Shown: piece by piece, positions 30,535 to 41,551 of the stretch
Layout: each line of letters starts with the position of its first letter
Position numbering within the stretch: the stretch's first letter is position 1
Source of the DNA: Prochlorococcus marinus CUG1433
GTDB lineage: Bacteria; Cyanobacteriota; Cyanobacteriia; PCC-6307; Cyanobiaceae
Reading direction: 5' to 3'
Assembly: GCA_017644425.1 (NCBI GenBank)
Contig: JAEPLN010000001.1
Span: 992,001 to 1,056,000 of the forward strand
Length of the DNA: 64,000 bases
Translations under genes and position numbers: made by a program
Notes under the pieces: model-generated
Database searches by the model: none
What the model was told of the DNA's origin: nothing
The model's input: the letters and a program-made list of their open reading frames with translations, nothing else

Positions 30535-31272
30535 TTAATCGTCACCAAGAAATTCTATAATTTCTTTGTCTTTAAGATTTTGTGCATTACCAAGTTTTGA
30601 AATATCAATAGATTCTGAGTTGGCTAGACACTGTAAAGTTTTTTGTAATTTGAGAATTTGATTTTCAAGAGAATCTATTCTATCCATTAAATTTTTGATC
30701 ACATTAGCTTCCGCATCTGGTAATGCAGAATGCGCAAGTGGATTCACTTTGACCCCACTTTGATGAACAACTCTGCCTGGAATCCCTACCACGGTGCTGT
30801 TCCCTTCTACATTACGAACAACTACTGAACCTGCACCAATACGGGTATTAGATCCTACTGTTATGGATCCTAAAACTTTTGCACCTGCCCCAACAACAAC
30901 ATTCTCTCTCAAGGTTGGGTGTCTTTTCCCGTGACTTTTACCAGTCCCCCCTAATGTCACTCCCTGATAAAGTAGACAATTATTTCCAATCTCAGCTGTT
31001 TCTCCAATGACAACTCCCATACCATGATCTATAAAAACTCTTTTACCAATTTTGGCCCCAGGATGAATTTCAATTCCTGTCATTAGCCTATTGAGATGGC
31101 TTAAAAAACGAGGAATTAAAGGAATTTTTAATTTCCATAATTTATGAGTAAATCTATGAATAACTATTGATTGAAAGCCTGGATAGCATAGAAAAATTTC
31201 TAAAATTCCTCTAGCAGCTGGATCTCTTTCTTTGATAATTTCTATATCTGATTTAAAAGTTCTTAGTATCAT
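30535..31272 (-). CDS. cysE: Serine O-acetyltransferase
   Basis: Makes O-acetylserine for cysteine synthesis. The 245-residue protein has the N-terminal helical domain (DPAARGILEIFLCYPGFQSI) and then the left-handed beta-helix of hexapeptide repeats (HPGAKIGKRVFIDHGMGVVIGE, GVTLGGTGKSHGKRHPTL, NVVVGAGAKVLGSITVG, given as landmarks). The catalytic His-Asp region is IDHGMG. The C-terminal 60 residues form a predicted coiled coil. Its ATG overlaps the stop of the GntR-like gene by four bases, indicating translational coupling. Confidence 0.96.
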   Translation of the reverse strand: MILRTFKSDIEIIKERDPAARGILEIFLCYPGFQSIVIHRFTHKLWKLKIPLIPRFLSHLNRLMTGIEIHPGAKIGKRVFIDHGMGVVIGETAEIGNNCLLYQGVTLGGTGKSHGKRHPTLRENVVVGAGAKVLGSITVGSNTRIGAGSVVVRNVEGNSTVVGIPGRVVHQSGVKVNPLAHSALPDAEANVIKNLMDRIDSLENQILKLQKTLQCLANSESIDISKLGNAQNLKDKEIIEFLGDD

Positions 31273-32261
31273 TGTTTAATTGCAACCCCAATTTCTTTTT
31301 TTAATTGATTTATTGTTTCTACACTCAAATAATTTTTGGCGCATATTATTTGAGGTAACCTTATAAGTTGAGAACGATTTTTTAATAATGTGTTTTCTAC
31401 AACTGATAAACTAGGTCCATCACACACTATGTGGTTGGAAGCTTTTAAAAGCGATAATAATCTGCTGCTGTTATCTGAGATCGCTGTCATAAGCATTAAT
31501 TCACTACCTCGCATGCTGTGTATGATAACTTCTGCTGCTCGCAATAAACCAGGGCTAATGCTGACAATACCTACACAACTCCCAGCACTTAATTCTTTGA
31601 GTATTTTTAATTCTTTTTGAAAGTCGCTCAAATCAACTGCGACAGCACGAACTCCATATTGCTTAGCAACTTTTTCTAAAGGTTGTAAAAAATATCTGCT
31701 TGTAACAATAGTTCCATTATTTGAACTACTTAAAACTTTTTCTAATTCTTCCATAGGAATAACTTCTACGGGCACATTAATTTTTGGAGAAAGGTCTTCT
31801 GCTATTAACATAGAGGCGCCTATATCTTCTCTAGGAGTACTGACTATAATTTTTGATCCACATTTAATGCGCCAATCAATTTCATTAGTTAATATTTCCC
31901 TTATTTCTTGTAAGGTACAGCCAAGATTTATGAAGTTGTCAATAGCCTTTTTTGCTTCTTGATCTGGGGGTTTACTAATTTTGCCTTTTGAGTAGATTGA
32001 TTTTTTTAAGTCTCTTTTTGTAAGATTATCTCTAACATAAATACCTGATCCAGCTATTGCTTCAACAACTCCATCAATTTCAAGTTGTCTATAAACTTTA
32101 CTTATAGTATTCCTATGGAGCCCAGTTTGCATTGCAAGTTGTCTAGTGCTTGGAAGTCTATGACCTGGAGGATAATGTCTAGCTGCTATAGCAAAGCAAA
32201 TTTGATTATATAGTTGCGTTGATGCTGGGATATCACTTTCTTGTTGAATATGAAATCTCAC
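31269..32261 (-). CDS. GntR-family transcriptional regulator with unassigned C-domain
   Basis: A 330-residue regulator. The N-terminal winged helix (about 1-75) is GntR/YtrA-like: IPASTQLYNQICFAIA, HRLPSTRQLAMQTGLHRNTISKVYRQLE, and GSGIYVRD. The remaining roughly 240 residues do not look like the aminotransferase domain of MocR proteins or a short YtrA tail; repeated alternating strand/helix segments (VEVIPMEELEKVL, GIVSISPGLLRAAEVI) suggest a sensor-like alpha/beta fold. It is fused by a 4-base overlap to cysE and follows infC after 78 bases. A link to sulfur or cysteine status is only inferred from the neighbour. Confidence 0.85.
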   Translation of the reverse strand: MRFHIQQESDIPASTQLYNQICFAIAARHYPPGHRLPSTRQLAMQTGLHRNTISKVYRQLEIDGVVEAIAGSGIYVRDNLTKRDLKKSIYSKGKISKPPDQEAKKAIDNFINLGCTLQEIREILTNEIDWRIKCGSKIIVSTPREDIGASMLIAEDLSPKINVPVEVIPMEELEKVLSSSNNGTIVTSRYFLQPLEKVAKQYGVRAVAVDLSDFQKELKILKELSAGSCVGIVSISPGLLRAAEVIIHSMRGSELMLMTAISDNSSRLLSLLKASNHIVCDGPSLSVVENTLLKNRSQLIRLPQIICAKNYLSVETINQLKKEIGVAIKQ

Positions 32262-32298
32262 TTTAAAAAAATCCTTACTAATTCATTTTTATCAATAG

Positions 32299-32318
32299 TG
32301 ACACTTTAACATTTGTCA
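32299..32318. promoter_or_regulatory. Candidate operator upstream of GntR-like gene
   Basis: TGACA and TGTCA form an inverted repeat separated by 10 bases, 38-57 bases upstream of the GntR-like start. GntR regulators often autoregulate through inverted repeats containing TGT/ACA. The match is short, and no second copy was identified. Confidence 0.3.
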
Positions 32319-32339
32319 TAGTTTTTCGATAATAATTAT

Positions 32340-32912
32340 TTACTCTGAATCTTTTTTAATTAGGGGAGTTTTCCTGGGGCTTAAAAACATAATCATGTTT
32401 CTACCCTCTCTTTTTGGCTTTTGTTGCACTTCTGATTGCTCTTCTAAATCATTAGCCATTTTTAAAAGAAGTGTTTCAGCTAAATTTGAGTGTTGAATTT
32501 CTCTGCCTCTAAAAATTACAGTGCATTTTACTTTGTCTCCCGATTTTAAAAATTTAGTAGCTTGACCAATTCGAACGTCATAATCATGCTTATCAATTTT
32601 GTACCTCATTTTAACTTCTTTAACTTCTGTTTGATGAGATTTTTTTCTTGCTTCTTTTGCTTTTTTTTCTTGTTCAAATTTATATTTTCCATAGTCCATT
32701 ATTCTACAAACAGGAGGATTTGCTTTTTCACTAACTAAAACCAAATCAAGTTCTCTTTGTGATGCTATTTCTAATGCTTTCAATCTATCTATTACACCTA
32801 ATTGTTTTCCGTCTGAATCAACAACTCTCAATTGAGGGTATTTTATCCTTTCATTAATATTTGGGAGCTCTCTAACTGGAGCGCGGCGGTCAAATCGTGG
32901 GCGTGGTGGCAT
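32340..32912 (-). CDS. infC: Translation initiation factor IF-3
   Basis: Binds 30S subunits, prevents premature 50S joining and checks the initiator codon. The 190 residues show the N-domain [23 protein letters not shown] (part), the linker of lysine-rich helix ([15 protein letters not shown]) and the C-domain [18 protein letters not shown] with [16 protein letters not shown] short basic extension [13 protein letters not shown] precedes the first domain. It lies between miaA and the GntR gene, not next to rpmI-rplT as in many bacteria. Confidence 0.97.
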   Translation of the reverse strand: MPPRPRFDRRAPVRELPNINERIKYPQLRVVDSDGKQLGVIDRLKALEIASQRELDLVLVSEKANPPVCRIMDYGKYKFEQEKKAKEARKKSHQTEVKEVKMRYKIDKHDYDVRIGQATKFLKSGDKVKCTVIFRGREIQHSNLAETLLLKMANDLEEQSEVQQKPKREGRNMIMFLSPRKTPLIKKDSE

Positions 32913-32965
32913 TCAGTTTAGTTAATTAATTGATTGGATGATGAACAAATCTATTATTTATAAAG

Positions 32966-33865
32966 TTAGCCTAAAAAAGACTCTATTTTAATTATTGCAT
33001 CTTTTAGCAGGTTTTTGTTATTAAGCCAAATAGGATTATTTTTATTACGAAACCATGTTTTTTGTCTTTTGGCAAATTGGATTGTTTTTATGGCAGTTTG
33101 CTCAATCGCCTCATCAATCGTTAAATGGTTATTTAAGAAATCCCTAGATTCACGGTAACCAATAGTTGCTAATGCTGGTAAATCTTTCCCATATTGAGAA
33201 ATAAGGTCTCTAGTTTCTTCAACGATTCCCTCTAAAAACATATTTTTTGTTCTTTGTAAAATTCTCTCTTTTAAATTATCTCTATGTAATCCAAGCTCTA
33301 ATATTTTCCATTCAGGCGGTTTTTGAATTTTTTGTTTGGATAAAGGTTTACCTGTTACGTAAAAGACTTCTAGAGCTCTTATTGTTCTAATGTGATCAGC
33401 ATAATTAATTTTTTTTGTTGATATTGGATCACAATTCTTCAACATCGCCCAACATTCTTTCTGGCCCAGATCTTCTAATTGTCTTCTCAAATTATTTTGC
33501 GGAGGGACATTAGGGACAAAAAAACCTTTTGTGATTGAGTTCATGTATAAACCACTTCCTCCAACAAGAAAAGGTAAATTATTTTGTCTAATTTCTTTTG
33601 TTATTGATTTTTTGGCAATTTCTTGAAATTGTTTCACATTTATTGGATTAATAGGCTCTGCAATATCTATCAAATAATGCTTTATTCTGTTTTGTTGATT
33701 CTTAGATGGTTTGGCTGTTCCAATATCCATAAACTTATAAGTTTGTCTTGAATCGATATTATGTATGCTCGTTTTAAAATATTCTGCAATTTCAATTGCT
33801 AATTCTGTTTTGCCACTAGCTGTTGGTCCAATTAGAACTATTACATGAGGTAGATGAAAAGTCAT
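32966..33865 (-). CDS. miaA: tRNA dimethylallyltransferase
   Basis: Adds a dimethylallyl group to A37 of tRNAs reading codons that begin with U. The 299 residues have the P-loop [16 protein letters not shown], the [17 protein letters not shown] region, [15 protein letters not shown] and the C-terminal [12 protein letters not shown] with [12 protein letters not shown]. It heads miaA-infC-gntR-cysE on the minus strand and is divergent from gyrB (152 bases between starts). Confidence 0.96.
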   Translation of the reverse strand: MTFHLPHVIVLIGPTASGKTELAIEIAEYFKTSIHNIDSRQTYKFMDIGTAKPSKNQQNRIKHYLIDIAEPINPINVKQFQEIAKKSITKEIRQNNLPFLVGGSGLYMNSITKGFFVPNVPPQNNLRRQLEDLGQKECWAMLKNCDPISTKKINYADHIRTIRALEVFYVTGKPLSKQKIQKPPEWKILELGLHRDNLKERILQRTKNMFLEGIVEETRDLISQYGKDLPALATIGYRESRDFLNNHLTIDEAIEQTAIKTIQFAKRQKTWFRNKNNPIWLNNKNLLKDAIIKIESFLG

Positions 33866-34017
33866 ATAAATTTCTGAAGAAAAATCTATTCGTTATATAA
33901 TTAAAGTGATTAAATTTTTCATAGACTTCGAGCCTTTCTCTTATTGCAGTGGTAAGTTTAATGAAAGAACTTTTAAAAACTAAATTTTAAAAAGTTTAAT
34001 GTTTTTTTTTATATTAA

Positions 34018-36311
<2,294 letters not shown>

Positions 36312-36314
36312 ATT

Positions 36315-36686
36315 TTGGATTTTCGTTCAATAGCTTTCATTTTATGTGGCAGTACATTTGGATTAATACTAAGACTTTTCATACAAAATAATTTAAAAAT
36401 AAATTTAGGTTTTGATATTCAAAATACTTCAATAGTTAATTTTATAGCATCATTTTTTTTAGGGATTTTAGTGGCATTAAATTTTATTCACAACGACTTA
36501 TTATTTTTATTTTACATTGGTTTTTTAGGATGTTTTAGTACATTTTCTTCCTTCATTTATCAACTATTTATCCTATTTAAGAAGAAGAAATTTCTAAGAT
36601 TAGTTTTGCATTACATTGAAGTAATAGTTATTTCTTTCATTCTCTTTTATTTAGGTTACTTTCTTATTTCGGTTTTTATAAAGTGA
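36315..36686 (+). CDS. crcB1: Fluoride exporter CrcB/Fluc, first copy
   Basis: Small four-helix dual-topology fluoride channel subunit. The 123 residues keep the family marks: G-x-LR-x-FI in helix 1, the pore Asn in VNFIASFFLG and the Phe-box GCFSTFSSFIYQ. The start is TTG at 36315: an in-frame TAA (the stop of the preceding gene) lies three bases before it, so no ATG start is available. Its TGA overlaps the crcB2 GTG. No fluoride riboswitch fits in the 3-base gap upstream. Confidence 0.88.
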   Translation: MDFRSIAFILCGSTFGLILRLFIQNNLKINLGFDIQNTSIVNFIASFFLGILVALNFIHNDLLFLFYIGFLGCFSTFSSFIYQLFILFKKKKFLRLVLHYIEVIVISFILFYLGYFLISVFIK

Positions 36687-37012
36687 AAATCAAAAGTTTT
36701 ATTTATATTCTCTTAGCTTGTTACATAGGTACTTTATTAAGAATATTTATTGATAGCAATTTAATTATTTCAATAATCGGATCTTTTTTCGTTGGTATTA
36801 TTGTAAGTAAAAAGTTAAGTTTCTCAAGCGAAAAAATTTTATTAAGCGGTTTTTTTTCTTGCTTCACATCGTATAGCGGATTTATATATTTTTTATACAA
36901 AATTGTTAATCAAGGAGATTGGATAAAATTTATAATTTTTTTTAATTTAATCCTTATCGTAAATTTATTCGCTATGTATTTAGGGTTCTGGATAAGTAGA
37001 AAAATTACTTAG
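36683..37012 (+). CDS. crcB2: Fluoride exporter CrcB/Fluc, second copy (degenerate)
   Basis: A 109-residue CrcB-like protein with four predicted helices, starting GTG inside the crcB1 stop. Helix 1 keeps GTLLRIFI, but the pore asparagine position reads Ser (IISIIGSFFVG), and the Phe-box is altered to TSYSGF. Tandem crcB genes in other bacteria make heterodimers with one subunit keeping each pore face. It therefore probably works together with crcB1. Confidence 0.82.
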   Translation: MKIKSFIYILLACYIGTLLRIFIDSNLIISIIGSFFVGIIVSKKLSFSSEKILLSGFFSCFTSYSGFIYFLYKIVNQGDWIKFIIFFNLILIVNLFAMYLGFWISRKIT

Positions 37013-37055
37013 ATTTCATATAATGGTGTTGTTACTTTGACAAGGAATTATATTT

Positions 37056-38462
37056 ATGGATGAAAATAATCTTGAAACGATTACAACCCTATCTTCAGAT
37101 TTAAATACTCGAGAAAATATTACTATTCAACTTGAAGAATTGTTAGTTGCAGGAAATTATGACGAGGCAAAATTACTTCTAGAGCCTTCTCAACCTGTTG
37201 ATATTGCAGATGCTATTGGAAGCCTTCCACTAATATTGCAGGCATTAGCATTTCGATTGTTAAAGAAAAATGAGGCAATTGAGGTTTATGAATATTTAGA
37301 TCCAGTAGTTCAACAAACTTTATTAGACAGACTTCGTTCAGGCGAAGTTCTAGAAATTGTTGAAAAGATGTCTCCTGATGATAGGGTTCAACTTTTTGAT
37401 GAATTACCTGCAAAAGTTGTAAGGAAATTTTTATCTGCACTTAGTCCTGGTGAAAGAAAAGTAACAGCTGAATTACTTGGATATGAGCCTGAGACTGCTG
37501 GAAGATTAATGACTACTGAATTCATAGATCTTAAAGAAATGCAAACAGCAGCAGAGGCACTTTCTTTGGTCAGAAAAAGAGCTCCATTTACAGAAACAAT
37601 ATACAGTTTGTATGTAACGGATAAAGAAAGGCACTTAACAGGTATCCTCTCTTTGAGAGACTTAGTAACTGCAGATCCTTCTAAGCCGATTGGAGATGTA
37701 ATGACAAAAGATGTAGTTAATATAACTACTAATACAAATCAAGAAGAAGTCGCAAGAGCAATTCAAAGATATGATTTTTTGGCGCTCCCAGTAGTGGATA
37801 AAGAAAAAAGACTTGTCGGGATTGTAACTGTCGATGATTTGATTGATGTTATCGAGCAAGAAGCAACAAGAGATATTTATGCAGCGGGGGCAGTTCAACC
37901 CGGAGATGAGGATGACTATTTTCAAAGTAGTTTGTTTACGATAGCTCGAAGAAGAATTTTGTGGTTGTTAATTTTGGTTTTAGCAAATGGTTTGACGACA
38001 AAAGTAATTGCGATGAATGATCAAATATTAAAAGAAATAGTATTATTGGCTGCATTTATTCCGCTTCTCATAGGTACTGGTGGAAACGTTGGAGCTCAAA
38101 GTTCAACTGTTGTTATTAGAGGTTTAAGCACCCAGAAGTTGAAGTCTCTTGGTGCAATTAAGGCAGTTGCTAAAGAGGCAATAACAGGTGCTCTTTTAGG
38201 TATTTTGATGATGCTGGTAGTATTCCCCTTTGCTTGGTGGCAAGGAGAAGGTCCTTTAATAGCATCTGCTGTAGGGATAAGTTTAATATCAATAACAACT
38301 TTAGCTGCTACGACAGGAGCTATTCTTCCTTTGTTGTTTGACAGAATGAGATTGGATCCAGCCTTAATGTCTTCTCCTTTTATAACTACTGTTACTGATA
38401 TTGCAGGTGTTTTTATTTATCTAAGTACTGCAAAATGGTTATTAAGCTCTTCATTCCTTTAA
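37056..38462 (+). CDS. mgtE: Magnesium channel MgtE
   Basis: Mg2+-selective channel gated by cytoplasmic Mg2+ binding. The 468-residue protein has the MgtE N-domain (about 30-135, with superhelical repeats such as VVQQTLLDRLRSGEVLEIVEKM in part), two CBS domains (about 140-265; DVMTKDVVNITTNT and GIVTVDDLIDVIEQEATRDIY), a connecting helix and five C-terminal membrane helices including LIGTGGNVGAQSSTVVIRGL, which holds the pore signature GGNVGAQ. It follows crcB2 by 43 bases and may be in the same transcript. Confidence 0.96.
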   Translation: MDENNLETITTLSSDLNTRENITIQLEELLVAGNYDEAKLLLEPSQPVDIADAIGSLPLILQALAFRLLKKNEAIEVYEYLDPVVQQTLLDRLRSGEVLEIVEKMSPDDRVQLFDELPAKVVRKFLSALSPGERKVTAELLGYEPETAGRLMTTEFIDLKEMQTAAEALSLVRKRAPFTETIYSLYVTDKERHLTGILSLRDLVTADPSKPIGDVMTKDVVNITTNTNQEEVARAIQRYDFLALPVVDKEKRLVGIVTVDDLIDVIEQEATRDIYAAGAVQPGDEDDYFQSSLFTIARRRILWLLILVLANGLTTKVIAMNDQILKEIVLLAAFIPLLIGTGGNVGAQSSTVVIRGLSTQKLKSLGAIKAVAKEAITGALLGILMMLVVFPFAWWQGEGPLIASAVGISLISITTLAATTGAILPLLFDRMRLDPALMSSPFITTVTDIAGVFIYLSTAKWLLSSSFL

Positions 38463-38516
38463 ATCAACTAGGTATTTATTCTCATTTTTGTAAATTTGTG
38501 GATTTTTTTGTTTAAC

Positions 38517-38544
38517 TTTACATTTCTTAATGGTATTGTTTACA
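38517..38544 (+). promoter_or_regulatory. Two TTTACA half-sites upstream of the sigma gene
   Basis: TTTACA occurs at 38517-38522 and again at 38539-38544, 22 bases apart, ending 18 bases before the sigma start codon. Each matches the HLR1 half-site (G/T)TTACA bound by RpaB-type regulators, but the canonical spacing is 10 bases, so this is only a candidate. RpaB control of a group-2 sigma gene is known in Synechococcus. Confidence 0.35.
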
Positions 38545-38562
38545 AAACATCATTAAGTTTTC

Positions 38563-39564
38563 ATGTCCTCTGAAACATTAAGTGAGAATAAATTAACTAC
38601 AATCGCAAGCTTAAAAGCTAGTAACGATGTCGACCTTGTTAGATCTTATTTGAGAGATATTGGTAGAGTTCCTCTACTTTCTCATGAGCAAGAAATTACT
38701 TTAGGTAGGCAGGTTCAGGAATATATGCAAGTCGAAAGAGCAGAATTAGAAATTATTGAATTAACAGGAGATAAACCCAGCGTTGACGAATTATCAGAAA
38801 AATTAAATCTATCCTCTTCCATAATCAAGAAAAGATTAAGAGCTGGACAAAGAGCTAAAGAAAGAATGGTGGCCGCAAATTTGAGGTTAGTTGTAAGTGT
38901 TGCAAAAAAATATACTAAGAGAAATATGGAACTATTAGATTTAATTCAGGAGGGAACAATTGGGCTTGTAAGGGGAGTTGAGAAATTTGATCCAGCCAGA
39001 GGTTATAAGTTTTCTACATATGCATATTGGTGGATTAGGCAGGGTATTACTAGAGCAATTGCTGAAAAAAGTAGAGCAATAAGGCTACCAATTCACATTA
39101 CTGAGATGTTGAATAAATTGAAAAAAGGTCAAAGAGAGCTGAGTCAAGAGATGTCTAGAACCCCAACAGTAAGTGAACTTGCAAAATACGTAGAGCTGCC
39201 AGAAGAAGATGTTAAAGATTTGATGTGTAAAGCTGGACAACCAGTTAGTCTTGAAACCAAGGTTGGTGATGGTGAAGACACAGTTTTATTAGATCTACTA
39301 GCAGGTGGTGAGGATTTGCCAGACGAACAAATAGAGATGGATTGTATGAGAGGCGATCTTCACTCCCTACTACATCAATTGCCTGATCTTCAATGTAGAG
39401 TTTTAAGAATGAGATACGGTATGGATGGAGACGAGCCAATGTCTCTTACAGGAATCGGGAGGGTATTAGGAATTAGTAGAGATCGAGTAAGAAATCTAGA
39501 ACGAGATGGATTGAGAGGCTTAAGAAGACTTAGTGATAATGTAGAAGCTTATTTTGTTTCCTGA
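38563..39564 (+). CDS. Group-2 RNA polymerase sigma factor (RpoD-like)
   Basis: A sigma-70-family factor of 333 residues. It lacks the long N-terminus of the primary sigma factor. Region 1.2 is RSYLRDIGRVPLLSHEQEI, region 2 NLRLVVSVAKKYTKRNMELLDLIQEG (part) with FSTYAYWWIRQGITRAI, regions 3 and 4 follow, and region 4.2 reads ISRDRVRNLERDGL. It is therefore a group-2 factor for alternative or stress conditions with promoter specificity close to the primary one. Its 3' end overlaps the convergent hydrolase gene by 16 bases. Confidence 0.93.
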   Translation: MSSETLSENKLTTIASLKASNDVDLVRSYLRDIGRVPLLSHEQEITLGRQVQEYMQVERAELEIIELTGDKPSVDELSEKLNLSSSIIKKRLRAGQRAKERMVAANLRLVVSVAKKYTKRNMELLDLIQEGTIGLVRGVEKFDPARGYKFSTYAYWWIRQGITRAIAEKSRAIRLPIHITEMLNKLKKGQRELSQEMSRTPTVSELAKYVELPEEDVKDLMCKAGQPVSLETKVGDGEDTVLLDLLAGGEDLPDEQIEMDCMRGDLHSLLHQLPDLQCRVLRMRYGMDGDEPMSLTGIGRVLGISRDRVRNLERDGLRGLRRLSDNVEAYFVS

Positions 39565-40463
39565 AGAAATTCATGTATTAAATTATTTGTTTTTTCAGGT
39601 TCTTCATCATGTGGGCAATGTCCGGCGCCCTCAATAATATCTAATCTTTTAATATTTTTAAACTTCTTCTTCCATTCTTTTGCTTCACCTAATGATTCCC
39701 AGGGATCTTTTTCTCCCCATATTAGTTGGATTGGTATGTCAACCTTATCAAAAAGATCTGTAGCAAGATAGTCATCAAATAAGTTAATAAATCCACGGAA
39801 TGCTTCTTTAGAATTTTGCCTTTGAGAGGGTTGATAAAGTATTTTAATCAATTCTTCATCTACATTTTTTCCTGAAGGGTAAGCTTGTTCAAGTATTTTT
39901 TTTATAACTTTTGGATTAGCAGCTCTTGTAAAAAGTGTATTACTTATTACTCTTTGCCTGACTATTGTTTTAAGAACGGGTCTTAGTAGATTCATTATGA
40001 TATTACTTTTTTTTAAACGTTTATCATCCATAGTTCTTTGTGCACAATCAATCAAAATAACGCCCTTGCAATTATCTTTAAGGTTTTCGGCTGCTTTCAA
40101 TGCAATAACACCACCAATTGAATTTCCTACCAAGTAAACAGGAGATTTTATTACTTCTGCACAAAATGTTGATATTTGATTACCCCATAAGTCAAATGAA
40201 TATTTAATTGAGTTTTCTTTTTCAGGTTCATAATTTAATAAAGCATTAGGCTGACTGCTTTTTCCAAATCCTAATAAGTCAATTGCGTAGCAGTTAGAAA
40301 AATTACCAAGAAAATCTTGATTATGTCTCCAGTGGTTTTTTGATGCCCCAAATCCATGAATTAATAAAACTTTAATATTTTTTTTAGACGTAGATTGTTT
40401 TGATAAAGACCAAGAAATTTCCCAATTTTTCCACTTCCAAGTTTCAGATTTTTTTAAAGACAC
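39549..40463 (-). CDS. Alpha/beta hydrolase
   Basis: A 304-residue alpha/beta-fold hydrolase. Visible are the oxyanion HGFGASKNHW motif, the nucleophile elbow VGNSIGG (G-x-S-x-G), the acid in QLIWGEKDPW and the catalytic His in EGAGHCPHDEEP, so the triad is complete. A cap domain lies between about 150 and 230. Substrate unknown; close relatives include esterases and chlorophyll-related hydrolases. It converges on the sigma gene and is divergent from the sugar kinase. Confidence 0.9.
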   Translation of the reverse strand: MSLKKSETWKWKNWEISWSLSKQSTSKKNIKVLLIHGFGASKNHWRHNQDFLGNFSNCYAIDLLGFGKSSQPNALLNYEPEKENSIKYSFDLWGNQISTFCAEVIKSPVYLVGNSIGGVIALKAAENLKDNCKGVILIDCAQRTMDDKRLKKSNIIMNLLRPVLKTIVRQRVISNTLFTRAANPKVIKKILEQAYPSGKNVDEELIKILYQPSQRQNSKEAFRGFINLFDDYLATDLFDKVDIPIQLIWGEKDPWESLGEAKEWKKKFKNIKRLDIIEGAGHCPHDEEPEKTNNLIHEFLQETK

Positions 40464-40552
40464 TTTGAATTTGATTTTAATTAAACTTTAATTAAAAAAA
40501 AAATTATTCGTTTTTTAATAAATTATTCTTAGTTAAGAAAAACGTTCATTTT

Positions 40553-41551
40553 ATGAAAAAGAGAAAGGTCATATGTGTTGGAGAGGCTTTAGTAGACAGA
40601 ATTAGAAATGAGTCAAATCAAGGATTTACAGATTTTTTGGGTGGTGCACCGGCTAATGTTGCTTGTGCTCTAAGAAAATTAAAAATAGATTCAACATTTA
40701 TAGGAAGTTTGGGTGGTGATGATTGTGGAAAAAAATTTATTACGCAATTTAATAAATTGGACGTTAACTTAGATTTCTTGCAATTAGATAATAATTCATC
40801 TACTCGCGTGGTTAATGTAGATAGAGATCAATTTGGAGATCGTTTTTTTTCAGGATTTGAGGAGAGTTCTCATTCATGCTTTGCAGACGAAGTTCTTAGA
40901 AAGAAATTAATCGAAAAAAAAATTTTAAAGTTGGAGAAATCTTTTCTAGAAACAAAATATTTGATTACAGGAACGATTTTATTATCATGTCCAATTTCAG
41001 CAGAAGCTATTGTTTTTCTTCTTGAACAGGCTAAAAAATTTGAAGTCAAAATAGTTATTGATTTGAATTGGAGAGAGGTCTTTTGGGATCATTCAAGTTT
41101 TTCTTCAGAAATTACTAAAGCCGCGAGAGTTAATTTAATCAAGAAATTTTTAAATAATGCAAATATTTTAAAACTTGCTAAGGAAGAAGCAAATTTGTTT
41201 TTTGATGATGATAATCCATTTCTAATTTCTCAAAAATTGTCTAATAGACCAGATGTAATAATAACTGATGGAAAAAATCCCGTTTCATGGTACATCAATG
41301 AATTGCAGGGAATTACCGAAACTCCCACTTCTCAAAAAATTGTTGATACAACTGGCGCAGGGGATGCTTTTCTCGCAGGCTTAATTTCAAAATTTATTTC
41401 TTCTGGCTATCCTTTAAATAAACAGAAGATAGAAGATTACATTAAGTTCGCCGGTGTTTGTGGATTTTTAACTTGTCTTGGTGAAGGAGCCATAGAGCAA
41501 CAACCAGACTATGAGAAAGTTAATAAATTTTTGGGATCTCTTATTTCGTAG
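40553..41551 (+). CDS. PfkB-family sugar kinase (fructokinase-like)
   Basis: A 332-residue ribokinase-fold kinase. The N-terminus VICVGEALVDRI, the first PfkB signature FLGGAPANVACALRKL and the second signature DTTGAGDAFLAGL with its catalytic Asp are intact. The pattern is closest to bacterial fructokinases, but the sugar cannot be fixed from motifs. Its last 43 bases overlap the convergent tsaE. Marine picocyanobacteria make sucrose and glucosylglycerate as solutes, so a role in sucrose breakdown is possible. Confidence 0.88.
   Translation: MKKRKVICVGEALVDRIRNESNQGFTDFLGGAPANVACALRKLKIDSTFIGSLGGDDCGKKFITQFNKLDVNLDFLQLDNNSSTRVVNVDRDQFGDRFFSGFEESSHSCFADEVLRKKLIEKKILKLEKSFLETKYLITGTILLSCPISAEAIVFLLEQAKKFEVKIVIDLNWREVFWDHSSFSSEITKAARVNLIKKFLNNANILKLAKEEANLFFDDDNPFLISQKLSNRPDVIITDGKNPVSWYINELQGITETPTSQKIVDTTGAGDAFLAGLISKFISSGYPLNKQKIEDYIKFAGVCGFLTCLGEGAIEQQPDYEKVNKFLGSLIS

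Noticed and set aside
33950-34017. Imperfect AT inverted repeat before gyrB
   Set aside because: The arms differ by one inserted A and consist of A and T only; not distinguishable from chance.
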